Origin: Nodosilinea sp. E11
Lineage (GTDB): Bacteria > Cyanobacteriota > Cyanobacteriia > Phormidesmidales > Phormidesmidaceae
Length of the DNA stretch: 64,000 nt
Reading direction: 5' to 3'
Assembly: GCF_032813545.1 (NCBI RefSeq)
Contig: NZ_CP136520.1
Location: 2,722,001-2,786,000 of the forward strand
The first letter of the stretch is position 1; each line of letters starts with the position of its first letter. Under the pieces are notes generated by a model. It was not told the origin of the DNA. It made no database searches and was given only the letters and a program-made list of their open reading frames with translations. Shown here in pieces: positions 25,158 to 33,033 of the stretch. Both the position numbers and the translations under genes were made by a program.

Positions 25158-27184
25158 ATTATCTCTACCTCACGATGGCGATAAAGATAGTTTTCCCTCC
25201 TATTTCCTATTCCATTAATGACTAGCCCTAGGACATTAGCTTGGTGTCTATTAAGCTGCTCAAGGCTATCATGAAAAGGATTGTAGTTGCTCATACTTGG
25301 CCAGGCAACAAGTAATATGTTATGGATAAACTGAGACATTAACATTGTCTCATCACCTAGGCTAGTAGGAGGCGTATCAATCAATACATAGTCATACTTT
25401 CCATGCATTTGTGCAAAGTTTAATACCTGCTCAAATCCTCCACGTGCCAAGAACTCAAAAACTCCTTGTTTATTAGGCTTGGGAACTAAAAGATCTAATC
25501 CAGAGTTAATAGAAATGGGTTGATTTTTTGAATGTTCATCTTTTTGGTTTTCATAGGATAAGATAAGCTTCAAATGAGAATTTTGGAAATCAGCATCCAC
25601 GACAAGAACACGAAATCCTAAGCTCAGTAAGGCATTAGCTAAACCTATGGTAACCGTTGTTTTACCTTCCCCTTTGCTTGCACTAGTAATGATAAGTGTA
25701 CGACTTTCTAGGGATGTCATACTAATCACAGAGGCAAGACGTTGAAATCCAGGATATATATTTTTACAATCATAGTTTTCCCTGGGGAGTTGGCGTAAAT
25801 AAGAAATTTTACCGACAATTGGCAAACCAGTCTTTAAAACATCATTGGCTGTTAACAAAGGATTACGACTTTCTAAAAATAAGATAATTGCGGTATTTCC
25901 AAAAATAATAGTTAGTAGTGCACCGAGAGCAATGGGCTTACGGCCAGGGCCAACTGGCGTAGGACTTCCTGCCGGTTGATCAAGAACTTGAACATTAGGA
26001 TAAATACTGAAAGCGTTAACTTGTGTAACTTGAACCTGAGCTGTGAGGCCGTTATAAACGCTTTCAGCAATATCGTATCGGCGTTGTAGTACAGCCAGTT
26101 GAGCTTGGGCAGAAGGCATGGCCTGTAGTTGGCGGTTTAGTTGACCAACTTGGCTTTGGAGCTGTATAACTTGTTGCTGTAAAGCATTTTTTTCACTCTC
26201 CGCTAAAATCATTCTTTCTACCAAGTTTGAGTAGCCTTGGCCAATAGAAGGATTAATTCCAGCGGTGGTTTCAGCAGCTTTGTTAATGGCTTCTTGCTGT
26301 TGTTTAAGTAATGTATCTCTCTGATCCAGTAAATACTGCACTTGCGGATGCTCATCAGTAAATTGGGCTCTTGCATCTACAATTTCAACTCCTAGCTCAG
26401 ATAATCTTTCCTGAATTGCTTGGTAATCTTGATCCTCAGATAACTGCAAAGCACGGATAGCCTGATCTGGAGTTTGTCCTAAACGAGATGATAAGGAAGA
26501 CACCTGAGATTTACTCGCTTCAAATTGGGCGCTCACTTCACCTTGAATTACCCTAAGAGAACTAATTGCTCCTACTAACTCTTTGGTTTGGCTATCACTA
26601 TCTACTAAATTATACTTTTCTTTAAAGGAGACCAGTTCTCTTTCTGCTTCGGCTAGCGTTGACTCCGCATAAATTAGTTCTTTTTGAATAAACTCTGATC
26701 TCTGATCCGCATCACTTCTTCTCAATTGATTCAAACGTTGTTGAAATATTTCTATTAAGGTTTCAAGGCGTTGATGAGCAATTTCAGGAGTTGATGCTTC
26801 AACACTCAGCGTGATGATAGTTGAGCTATCATCAGGCTGAACATTAAATAATGATTTATACTCATCAATGCGGCCATAAAGCTCTTTTTCTGGATCTAAC
26901 TCCCTAACTTTTATCAAAGAATCATTACTCAATAAAATCGAAGCTATAATTTTTCGAGAATCAACTTGCTGTGAAAAAATCAAACCATCATTTCCGCCTA
27001 AATCTCCTAATACACCCAAATTAAGATTTAAATCTGTTGGTGTACTGGGCAAAATAAGTTTTGCTTTTGCCGACCAAATATCTTCTACTGATTGAGCATT
27101 CAATCCTGCAATAACCGCAACAGCCAGATTAAAGACGGCAAGAGGCATCCAATGTCTTTTTGCAACTGCAAGAAATCGGTTCAT
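25154..27184 (-). CDS. Polysaccharide chain-length/tyrosine autokinase protein (Wzc-like)
   Basis: A 676-residue inner-membrane protein. Residues 10-30 form the first membrane helix, followed by the Wzz periplasmic domain with a long coiled coil (about 150-350) and the proline-rich segment PAGSPTPVGPGRKP before the second helix. The cytosolic BY-kinase has Walker A ASKGEGKTT (about 502-510), Walker A' LVVDADFQ and Walker B YVLIDTPP (about 600). The tail ends with two tyrosines (ENYLYRHRE), a very short Tyr cluster compared with E. coli Wzc. It should set chain length and gate export together with the Wza-like protein. Confidence 0.94.
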   Translation of the reverse strand: MNRFLAVAKRHWMPLAVFNLAVAVIAGLNAQSVEDIWSAKAKLILPSTPTDLNLNLGVLGDLGGNDGLIFSQQVDSRKIIASILLSNDSLIKVRELDPEKELYGRIDEYKSLFNVQPDDSSTIITLSVEASTPEIAHQRLETLIEIFQQRLNQLRRSDADQRSEFIQKELIYAESTLAEAERELVSFKEKYNLVDSDSQTKELVGAISSLRVIQGEVSAQFEASKSQVSSLSSRLGQTPDQAIRALQLSEDQDYQAIQERLSELGVEIVDARAQFTDEHPQVQYLLDQRDTLLKQQQEAINKAAETTAGINPSIGQGYSNLVERMILAESEKNALQQQVIQLQSQVGQLNRQLQAMPSAQAQLAVLQRRYDIAESVYNGLTAQVQVTQVNAFSIYPNVQVLDQPAGSPTPVGPGRKPIALGALLTIIFGNTAIILFLESRNPLLTANDVLKTGLPIVGKISYLRQLPRENYDCKNIYPGFQRLASVISMTSLESRTLIITSASKGEGKTTVTIGLANALLSLGFRVLVVDADFQNSHLKLILSYENQKDEHSKNQPISINSGLDLLVPKPNKQGVFEFLARGGFEQVLNFAQMHGKYDYVLIDTPPTSLGDETMLMSQFIHNILLVAWPSMSNYNPFHDSLEQLNRHQANVLGLVINGIGNRRENYLYRHREVEII

Positions 27185-28209
27185 TATATTTCCAAAAATC
27201 CACAGGAAGCATGATCTTCAGCTTAGATAACTTTAGGCAAATTGTAAGCTAAATCCATCTTTATAAATATGAAAATTTAGTAAGCGATTTGTCAAGTTTT
27301 AGTTTTGAGAAATTGCTTGTGTCTAAATTGCAAGATTCAACAATAAGTATTTGATTCGATCGGCTATAGAGAATAATTATAGCGGTTACCATTTAGATAA
27401 AGTAGAATAACAATCATTTCAAAGCAGACCATCCTACTAATGACAAACTTATTGAAATCAAGCTTTCGGTAGCTATGCACTCACAAAGTGTGTCTAAGGC
27501 CGTATTACTATTGTATTAGCCAGGGCTTTCACAAGCCTCAACTCTTCCAAATTGAGTTTAGGTCGAAGACATCCCTATGTGGATTAGATAGAATATTATC
27601 TGTTTTTTGAACACGCTACAGCAAAGTTTTAAGAATAATCTTTGATACACTAAACCACTTATCAAGCTCGCGAACCAATAACTGCTCTACAAATCAGGCA
27701 TCAAGAAGATTTTTCTGTAAATCACCAAGAATAGGCTTTCGTCATATTCTCTTGAGGGGAGACTATTACTGTAATATGTGCGGTGTTTTCCCTGCATTGG
27801 GCATTTCTTACTTATTCAAGAACTGTTGTAGTATTCCTCATTGATCTAATTAGAGAATGAGCAAAATAGCGTAAACATGTAATTTTTCATACTCGCTGCC
27901 AACCAGATCGAGAGGATTCAGCACTTTGAACCTGAGAGCCATTGAAGAGTAATAGTACATAGGCATCGGTGTCTTCAGCAAAATGACGGCGCTGATTTTT
28001 TGCGTTAAATCATCGCTTCGCCGATCCCTTCTTGTCAAGGCACTCAAAGTACAGGGCCAATCTCGCAAATCAACATTAATTTGTTTTTATGGGTATTATC
28101 TTGATAGTTTTTTATCTTTTTTAGCCATCGCAGGAAGTATTACTATGATTAAGGATATACATTTTAGCAAGCCAATAACTTTGCAGTAAAATTGAAGTTA
28201 TCACGCAAA
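27185..28209. other. 1-kb AT-rich region without a supportable gene
   Basis: Only short ORFs are present on both strands (minus 27850-28068; plus 27983-28189) and neither shows a recognisable domain. The minus-strand frame near 27850-27950 (FKVLNPLDLVGSEYEKLHVY) vaguely recalls the end of an IS4-type transposase, but too weakly to call. The right part of the gap should hold the promoter of the wzc operon, for which the AT-rich segment at 27250-27420 is the best place. Confidence 0.45.
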
Positions 28210-28836
28210 CTACTCCCTATCATCTAAAATATTAGGGTTAGAAACTACTTCTTGACATTTATTTAGAAATAATTTTATTTTTTTGGCTAGCAAGTAACCA
28301 TCAAATTTAGTGACGCTACGATTAATACTATTTTCTCTGGCACTTAATAAGAAATCTTGAGGGTATTTTTTGTTGAGGTATTCTCCTAATTTTGGGCCGT
28401 CAAAAAGGTCTCTCTTGACTCCTACTGGTGAATTAATAATTGCATCTTGAAGATGCTCTTTAGAGTAGCACGCTATCACACCTAAATCTTCAACGGCTTC
28501 AGAAAAAAGAAGCTGATGATCATCAATATGTTCTCTATATTTAGCTAGTCTTGGCACTATTATAAAGCTCATTCCTCTAGATGAAAGATAGCGAGTTGAG
28601 CCCTGGCCAGCGTGAGAAATTACAAGTCTAGACTCATCTAGTTTTTCTTGTAGAATCTCTTTAGAAACTTTTGATACAGCCGTCACAAGTGGATGTTTTT
28701 CTATTCTTTCAATATTGCTACAGCCATACTGAAGGAATACAGGTTCTTGGATTATCCCGTCTTCTAAAGAATCAGAAACCCATTCAATTAATCGATCAAA
28801 CGGAAAAGATATTGTTCCGACAGTAACGCTAATCAT
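28210..28836 (-). CDS. Alg13/PssE-like glycosyltransferase catalytic subunit
   Basis: About 208 residues from the ATG at 28836. The frame extends 53 residues further upstream, but the family start is MISVTVGTISFPFDRLIEWV. Later segments are VISHAGQGSTRYLSSRGMSF and IIVPRLAKYREHIDDHQLLF, which is the GT28-type donor-binding half: GxGS and the H-x2-DHQ motif contact UDP-sugar. Such proteins work only with a membrane-anchoring Alg14/PssD partner, and one is encoded just upstream. The pair should transfer an early sugar of the repeat unit. A strong ribosome binding site is not visible at this start. Confidence 0.82.
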   Translation of the reverse strand: MISVTVGTISFPFDRLIEWVSDSLEDGIIQEPVFLQYGCSNIERIEKHPLVTAVSKVSKEILQEKLDESRLVISHAGQGSTRYLSSRGMSFIIVPRLAKYREHIDDHQLLFSEAVEDLGVIACYSKEHLQDAIINSPVGVKRDLFDGPKLGEYLNKKYPQDFLLSARENSINRSVTKFDGYLLAKKIKLFLNKCQEVVSNPNILDDRE

Positions 28837-29122
28837 TCGTTCTAAATATTTTTTTGTAATTAATGTTAAATCTATAGATTTTAATAATTCCTGAACGCAT
28901 AAGATACACTTCAACCGAGAGCAACCATCCTTAATGCTTGACGAGGATAATAATTTTAAAATCTCAAACTTAAGAGCTATTAAAAAAAGACACAAAAACT
29001 CTATTAAGTTTCGGTTGCCATTAAGAATAATATTACGACTGGAAGAAACCTTGAAGATTAATAGATTTAAACATCTGTCCTATACTCTGCAAGAACTACT
29101 ATAAACAGGCTATTTGTGTTAT

Positions 29123-29575
29123 TTAGCCTGTATAACCATTGAATTGGGCATGCTCATATTGTTTAGTTAGACCTTCCCATTGAACATAAAATTCATTTGA
29201 TACTGGATAAACGAGCCTACCTGTGATGCTTAGCTGATGAGCCCGTGAAACACTTTCTACATAAATAAATTTTTTCCCTAAGATCTTTGCTGTATAACCA
29301 AAGTTTATAGCAATACTAGCTCCTGTTGATATCACAATATCAGGAGAATGCTGTAACACGAGTTGTACGGTCTTTGGAATATTTAAGACCAGCCTAGTTA
29401 AATCTCGGGGAGCTTGGTATGGTATCCAATGTACAACTTCTCCCATATTTAATAAAGAAGTTGTATCTCCATGCTCATGAGTAACCCAAACTCTCTCATG
29501 ATTCTCCCAAAAGGATCTGAGACCCATCATGGTTGAGAAATGACCTCCAGACGTACAAGCCAGTAGCAATTTCAT
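29123..29575 (-). CDS. Alg14/PssD-like glycosyltransferase anchoring subunit
   Basis: A 150-residue protein. It opens MKLLLACTSGGHFSTMMGL, the typical Alg14/PssD start, continues VVHWIPYQAPRDL and VISTGASIAINFGYTAKIL, and ends with FIYVESVSRAHQLSITGRL and VYPVSNEFYVQWEGL. It supplies the acceptor side and membrane contact for the Alg13-like subunit. In most loci the two genes touch; here about 290 bp separate them, or the partner's longer reading frame fills part of that gap. It is the first gene of the minus-strand block. Confidence 0.88.
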   Translation of the reverse strand: MKLLLACTSGGHFSTMMGLRSFWENHERVWVTHEHGDTTSLLNMGEVVHWIPYQAPRDLTRLVLNIPKTVQLVLQHSPDIVISTGASIAINFGYTAKILGKKFIYVESVSRAHQLSITGRLVYPVSNEFYVQWEGLTKQYEHAQFNGYTG

Positions 29576-30547
29576 AATGTGGTGGATCCTAATTGAGTAA
29601 CATACATCATGACTAAGTTCTAACTTCCGCCAATCTCTGGCTATCTAAGTCACACTCCGCACTTCTTTACCAAGAAACGGGATTTTTTTGGCGCTCCACT
29701 TCCACTGGAGTCATATCTGAATAGATGAGCATAATCTTGTGTGAAGCAAAATAAAAGAATTAATAGTGGCCTGAATTCCACCAACCATTAAACTCCATGG
29801 ATCGCATGGATAAAACTGGCTTTTCAATATAGTTTCGCCTTCAGTCCACAGGTAACCTTTTATTCAAGTGGGACATGAACACACAGAAATTTTCCCCTTG
29901 GACACTGATTTACAACTCGAGGATCAGTACAACTTTCACTTAGAGACGGCGTATTCTGAGACTGCCTTAGTCTGTATATTCACTAAATTAACCTTAGATT
30001 AATATACGCTTAACCTCAGACTGTGTCAATACCTATCTGTCGGTAGATGTACTGTTAAAGAACACTAGTTCTCCCACCAGGATTTTGCAGAATTACGGTT
30101 CCCTCTTGCTGTCAAACTTCCTGGGTTAGCTGATGAAATCCTTGTTGCCATAGGGCTTTGGCAACAGGGCGACTTACTGTTTAGCAGCAATCCAAAGCTT
30201 TGTAATTATTGAAGCGATGGACTCTGCTAGATAATATTGCCCTTTTTGTGCCCCCTTAGGAGGCACAAAAGTCTATGTAAAGCCTGTGTGTGGTCGAAGT
30301 CGTTTATCGGTCTACAGAAGATCGATGTCTACGACGCAAGAAGGTAGAAAGGGTATATGTACAAGGTAAGGTGAGGAGTGGAGTGGACAAAATGCGCTAA
30401 ACCTCGACGCATGATACAAATCATGGCAATTTGAAGCGGGGCCTTTGCGTTTCTGGGAAAGCCGCTCACAATCCTAAATCGGTGAGTGTGCTAGGGGTAT
30501 TAGCTAAAGGGCCAAACCTCAGTTACCACTGGAAAAGGGGTATTGCT
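29576..30547. other. Divergent intergenic region at the centre of the polysaccharide locus
   Basis: Nearly 1 kb without a supportable gene, between the leftward Alg14-like gene and the rightward WecG-like gene. A reading frame continues upstream of the WecG-like start but lacks homology. The region should carry divergent promoters. It contains a strong 9-bp inverted repeat at 30244-30270 and repeated TTAACCT-type words around 29988-30030, which could be regulatory. AT content falls sharply toward the right end. Confidence 0.5.
30244..30270. repeat. Perfect 9-bp inverted repeat (TTTTGTGCC / GGCACAAAA)
   Basis: Arms 30244-30252 and 30262-30270 with a 9-nt loop that contains the small palindrome CCTNAGG. 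No T-run follows on either strand, so it is not a standard terminator. It lies 278 bp upstream of the WecG-like start and could be an operator or the remains of a small mobile element. Confidence 0.5.
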
Positions 30548-31321
30548 ATGGTGGAGTTAGATCTACAATCCAGGTACATTCTCAAAACTCGGGTGGATGC
30601 CACCAGCTACGAGGATGCCTGCGATCGCATTCAAACATGGGCGACTACCGGGCGATCGGGCTACGTGGTTGCCGCCAATGTGCACGTAGTGATGACCGCC
30701 TACTGGGACTCGCAGTACCAGCGTATTCTCGAAGATGCTGCTCTGGTAACGGCCGATGGCATGCCCCTGGTGATCGGGCTACGGCTGCTGGGTATCCCTG
30801 GCCAGAGCCGGGTTTACGGACCAGATTTGATGCTGGCCTGGTGCGATCGCGCCGTCCAATGCGGTTTGCCCATCTATCTCTATGGCGGCACCACTCCCAT
30901 GCTGGAGAAGATGTCAGCTTATCTCCAGCAGCGATTTCCCGGTCTGCCCATTGCGGGTGCCCATGCCCCGCCATTTCACCCGCTTTCCGCCGAAGAAGCC
31001 GCCGCCGATGTGGCGCGCATTAACCAGTCGAGGGCGCGGGTGGTGTTTGTGGGCCTAGGCTGCCCCAAGCAAGAGCAGTGGATGCACCGCCACCAGGGCC
31101 AGGTCAACGCTGTGATGATCGGGGTCGGAGCCGCCTTTAGTTTCTTTAGCGGTGAGGTCTCCCAAGCGCCTCGGTGGATGATGCGCCTGGGGCTGGAGTG
31201 GCTCTACCGTTTTGGCCAAGAGCCACGCCGCCTGTGGCAGCGCTACTTGGTGAATAATCCTATGTTTGTGCTGTTGTTTGGAGCGCAGGTCGTTAAGTAT
31301 CGGATTTTAGGGGGAGGCTAG
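30548..31321 (+). CDS. WecG/TagA/CpsF-family glycosyltransferase
   Basis: A 257-residue GT26 enzyme from the ATG at 30548 (MVELDLQSRYIL); AAGGGG seven bases upstream is a fair ribosome binding site, and the longer frame upstream has no homology. Diagnostic parts: VVAANVHVVMTAYWD, LVTADGMPLVIGLRLLG (catalytic Asp), RVYGPDLML, PIYLYGGTTPML, VVFVGLGCPKQEQWM and the C-terminal GLEWLYRFGQEPRRLWQRYL. It adds the second sugar to an undecaprenyl-linked monosaccharide. It is the first gene of the plus-strand half of the locus, upstream of the initiating transferase. Confidence 0.95.
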   Translation: MVELDLQSRYILKTRVDATSYEDACDRIQTWATTGRSGYVVAANVHVVMTAYWDSQYQRILEDAALVTADGMPLVIGLRLLGIPGQSRVYGPDLMLAWCDRAVQCGLPIYLYGGTTPMLEKMSAYLQQRFPGLPIAGAHAPPFHPLSAEEAAADVARINQSRARVVFVGLGCPKQEQWMHRHQGQVNAVMIGVGAAFSFFSGEVSQAPRWMMRLGLEWLYRFGQEPRRLWQRYLVNNPMFVLLFGAQVVKYRILGGG

Positions 31322-31381
31322 GATAGCCCGTTTGGATGGGTAAGAGAAGAGGTTGGGGTTTGACAATTATGCAGGTTGAAA

Positions 31382-31430
31382 GGTTTGAAGGTTTGATTGG
31401 CTAGCCTGCCAAATGGCCAACCTTCAAACC
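31382..31430. repeat. Perfect 12-bp inverted repeat with nested stem (GGTTTGAAGGTT / AACCTTCAAACC)
   Basis: Arms at 31382-31393 and 31419-31430. Inside the 25-nt loop, TTGGC (31397-31401) can pair with GCCAA (31408-31412). It lies 61 bp after the WecG-like stop. With no T-run it is more likely an mRNA-stabilising or attenuating hairpin than a plain terminator. Confidence 0.6.
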
Positions 31431-31433
31431 TAC

Positions 31434-31463
31434 TGAGTTCTAAAAGACTGAGTTCCAAAAGAC
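31434..31463. repeat. Tandem 15-bp duplication (TGAGTTCYAAAAGAC x2)
   Basis: Two copies, 31434-31448 and 31449-31463, differ at one base. They immediately follow the inverted repeat and precede the sugar-transferase gene, so they may be part of its leader or promoter. Confidence 0.6.
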
Positions 31464-31596
31464 TAATAACCAGGTCCTCGGCGTTCCATGATGGATTCTC
31501 AGCACAATTGCGGAATACTGAGGGCAACTCCCCTTTGTGTGTCTGCCCACTGCTATGGCCCCCGTTATCCACTGTCACCGTGCTGTACCCGCTGTG

Positions 31597-33033
31597 ATGC
31601 AACAGCGGCCTCACCACCGCCGAGATATTCGCGCCCCCCGAGGACTTAGATTTCAGCTGCGCGATGCTTTTACCGGAACAGGGCGACGGGGGCTGGTGCT
31701 GCTGGCTACAGATAGTCTTGCCCTGGGACTGTCGTGGTACATTGCGCGATCGCTCAACCAGTTTTTCTCGCCCATTCCGCCCCAGCTTGTATGGTGGACT
31801 TGGCTGGGCCTACCCAGCCCCTTTTGGGTACTGGTGGTCTGCACCGTGGGTTTGTTTGCATATGGTGGTCTCTACGACACCAAGTTTCAGGGGCAAAAGC
31901 ACCTGCGGGCAGGCAAATTGCTCAGCCTAGTTTACTTAGGGTCACTGGTGCTGATGTATTTTTACGACCCCAAGCTCGATTTGCCACGATCGCTGTTTTT
32001 CTCGGCTTGGCTCAGCGGAGTAGGGTTGGTGGTAGGCCTACGGCTCATGGCCACCCTGCTGCTGAGTCCATTCCCTCAAACCAAGCAACCGACCTCAGTC
32101 TTTTTGATTGCCCCAGCTCCTCAGATTAAGCGTCTGGCCGACGTGCTCTCGCAGCGGGCTCAATTGCCGGTGATTGGGGCTGCCCTAGCCACCACGGCCA
32201 ACTCACCGACTACCTACGATGCGATCGTGGCCTCGGGGGCTACCCTAGTGCTGGCCGAGAGCATTCCCTCCGCCGATTTAGCGTCAGAACTGTACTGGAA
32301 ACTGCGGCGGGCGGGCATTGCCATGCAACTCATCCCCACTAGCCGCGACATGCTCTATCGCCGGGGCACCCCCGAAACCGTGGCTGGTCTGCCCACACTG
32401 CGTCTCGATGCCCCTCTGATGGGCGGCTGGGACTACCGCTTTAAGCGCTGGATGGATTACCTGGGGGCGGGGCTGGGGGCGATCGCCCTAGCCCCAGTGC
32501 TGGCCGGTATCGCCCTGGCCATTCGCTTCGACTCAGCCGGGCCAATTTTCTTTCGTCAAGAGCGGGTAGGACTGCACGGCAAAACCTTCCAGGTGTGGAA
32601 ATTTCGCACCATGGTCGTCGATGCGCCTCGGCTCCAGGCCGAGCTAGAGCAGCACAATGAGTCGGCGGATGGGGTGCTCTTCAAGGTCAAGTATGACCCC
32701 CGCATTACTCGGGTGGGTCGTCTGTTGCGCCGCACCAGCCTTGACGAGTTGCCTCAGTTGTTTAACGTGCTCTGCGGCCAGATGAGCCTGGTAGGGCCGC
32801 GCCCTCTGCCCGTGCGTGACGTGGCTAAGTTCGACGGCTGGCATAACATTCGCCACCAGGTACTGCCGGGGGTGACGGGGCTGTGGCAAATTTCGGGTCG
32901 CTCTGATATTGACACCTTTGACGACGTCGCTCGCCTCGATCTGCACTACATCGACAACTGGTCTTTGAACTTAGATCTAGAAATTCTCACGGCCACCCTG
33001 GGCATTGTGCTCTGGGGCAAGGGGGCCTATTGA
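31597..33033 (+). CDS. Undecaprenyl-phosphate sugar phosphotransferase (WbaP/exopolysaccharide polyprenyl transferase type)
   Basis: About 478 residues from the ATG at 31597; GTG 31537 and ATG 31555 are alternative starts and none has a clear ribosome binding site. Four N-terminal membrane helices, then a degenerate nucleotide-binding-like middle, then the catalytic bacterial sugar transferase domain: KRWMDYLGAGLGAIALAPVL, GPIFFRQERVGLHGK, WKFRTMV, RRTSLDELPQLFNVLCGQM, SLVGPRPLPVRDV and LPGVTGLWQISGRSD. It transfers a sugar-1-phosphate to undecaprenyl phosphate and starts each repeat unit. Its stop overlaps the TTG start of the next gene. Confidence 0.95.
   Translation: MQQRPHHRRDIRAPRGLRFQLRDAFTGTGRRGLVLLATDSLALGLSWYIARSLNQFFSPIPPQLVWWTWLGLPSPFWVLVVCTVGLFAYGGLYDTKFQGQKHLRAGKLLSLVYLGSLVLMYFYDPKLDLPRSLFFSAWLSGVGLVVGLRLMATLLLSPFPQTKQPTSVFLIAPAPQIKRLADVLSQRAQLPVIGAALATTANSPTTYDAIVASGATLVLAESIPSADLASELYWKLRRAGIAMQLIPTSRDMLYRRGTPETVAGLPTLRLDAPLMGGWDYRFKRWMDYLGAGLGAIALAPVLAGIALAIRFDSAGPIFFRQERVGLHGKTFQVWKFRTMVVDAPRLQAELEQHNESADGVLFKVKYDPRITRVGRLLRRTSLDELPQLFNVLCGQMSLVGPRPLPVRDVAKFDGWHNIRHQVLPGVTGLWQISGRSDIDTFDDVARLDLHYIDNWSLNLDLEILTATLGIVLWGKGAY

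Noticed and set aside
27850-28068. Short minus-strand ORF with faint likeness to an IS4-type transposase end
   Set aside because: Only about 25 residues resemble the family and no catalytic motif or terminal repeat is present.
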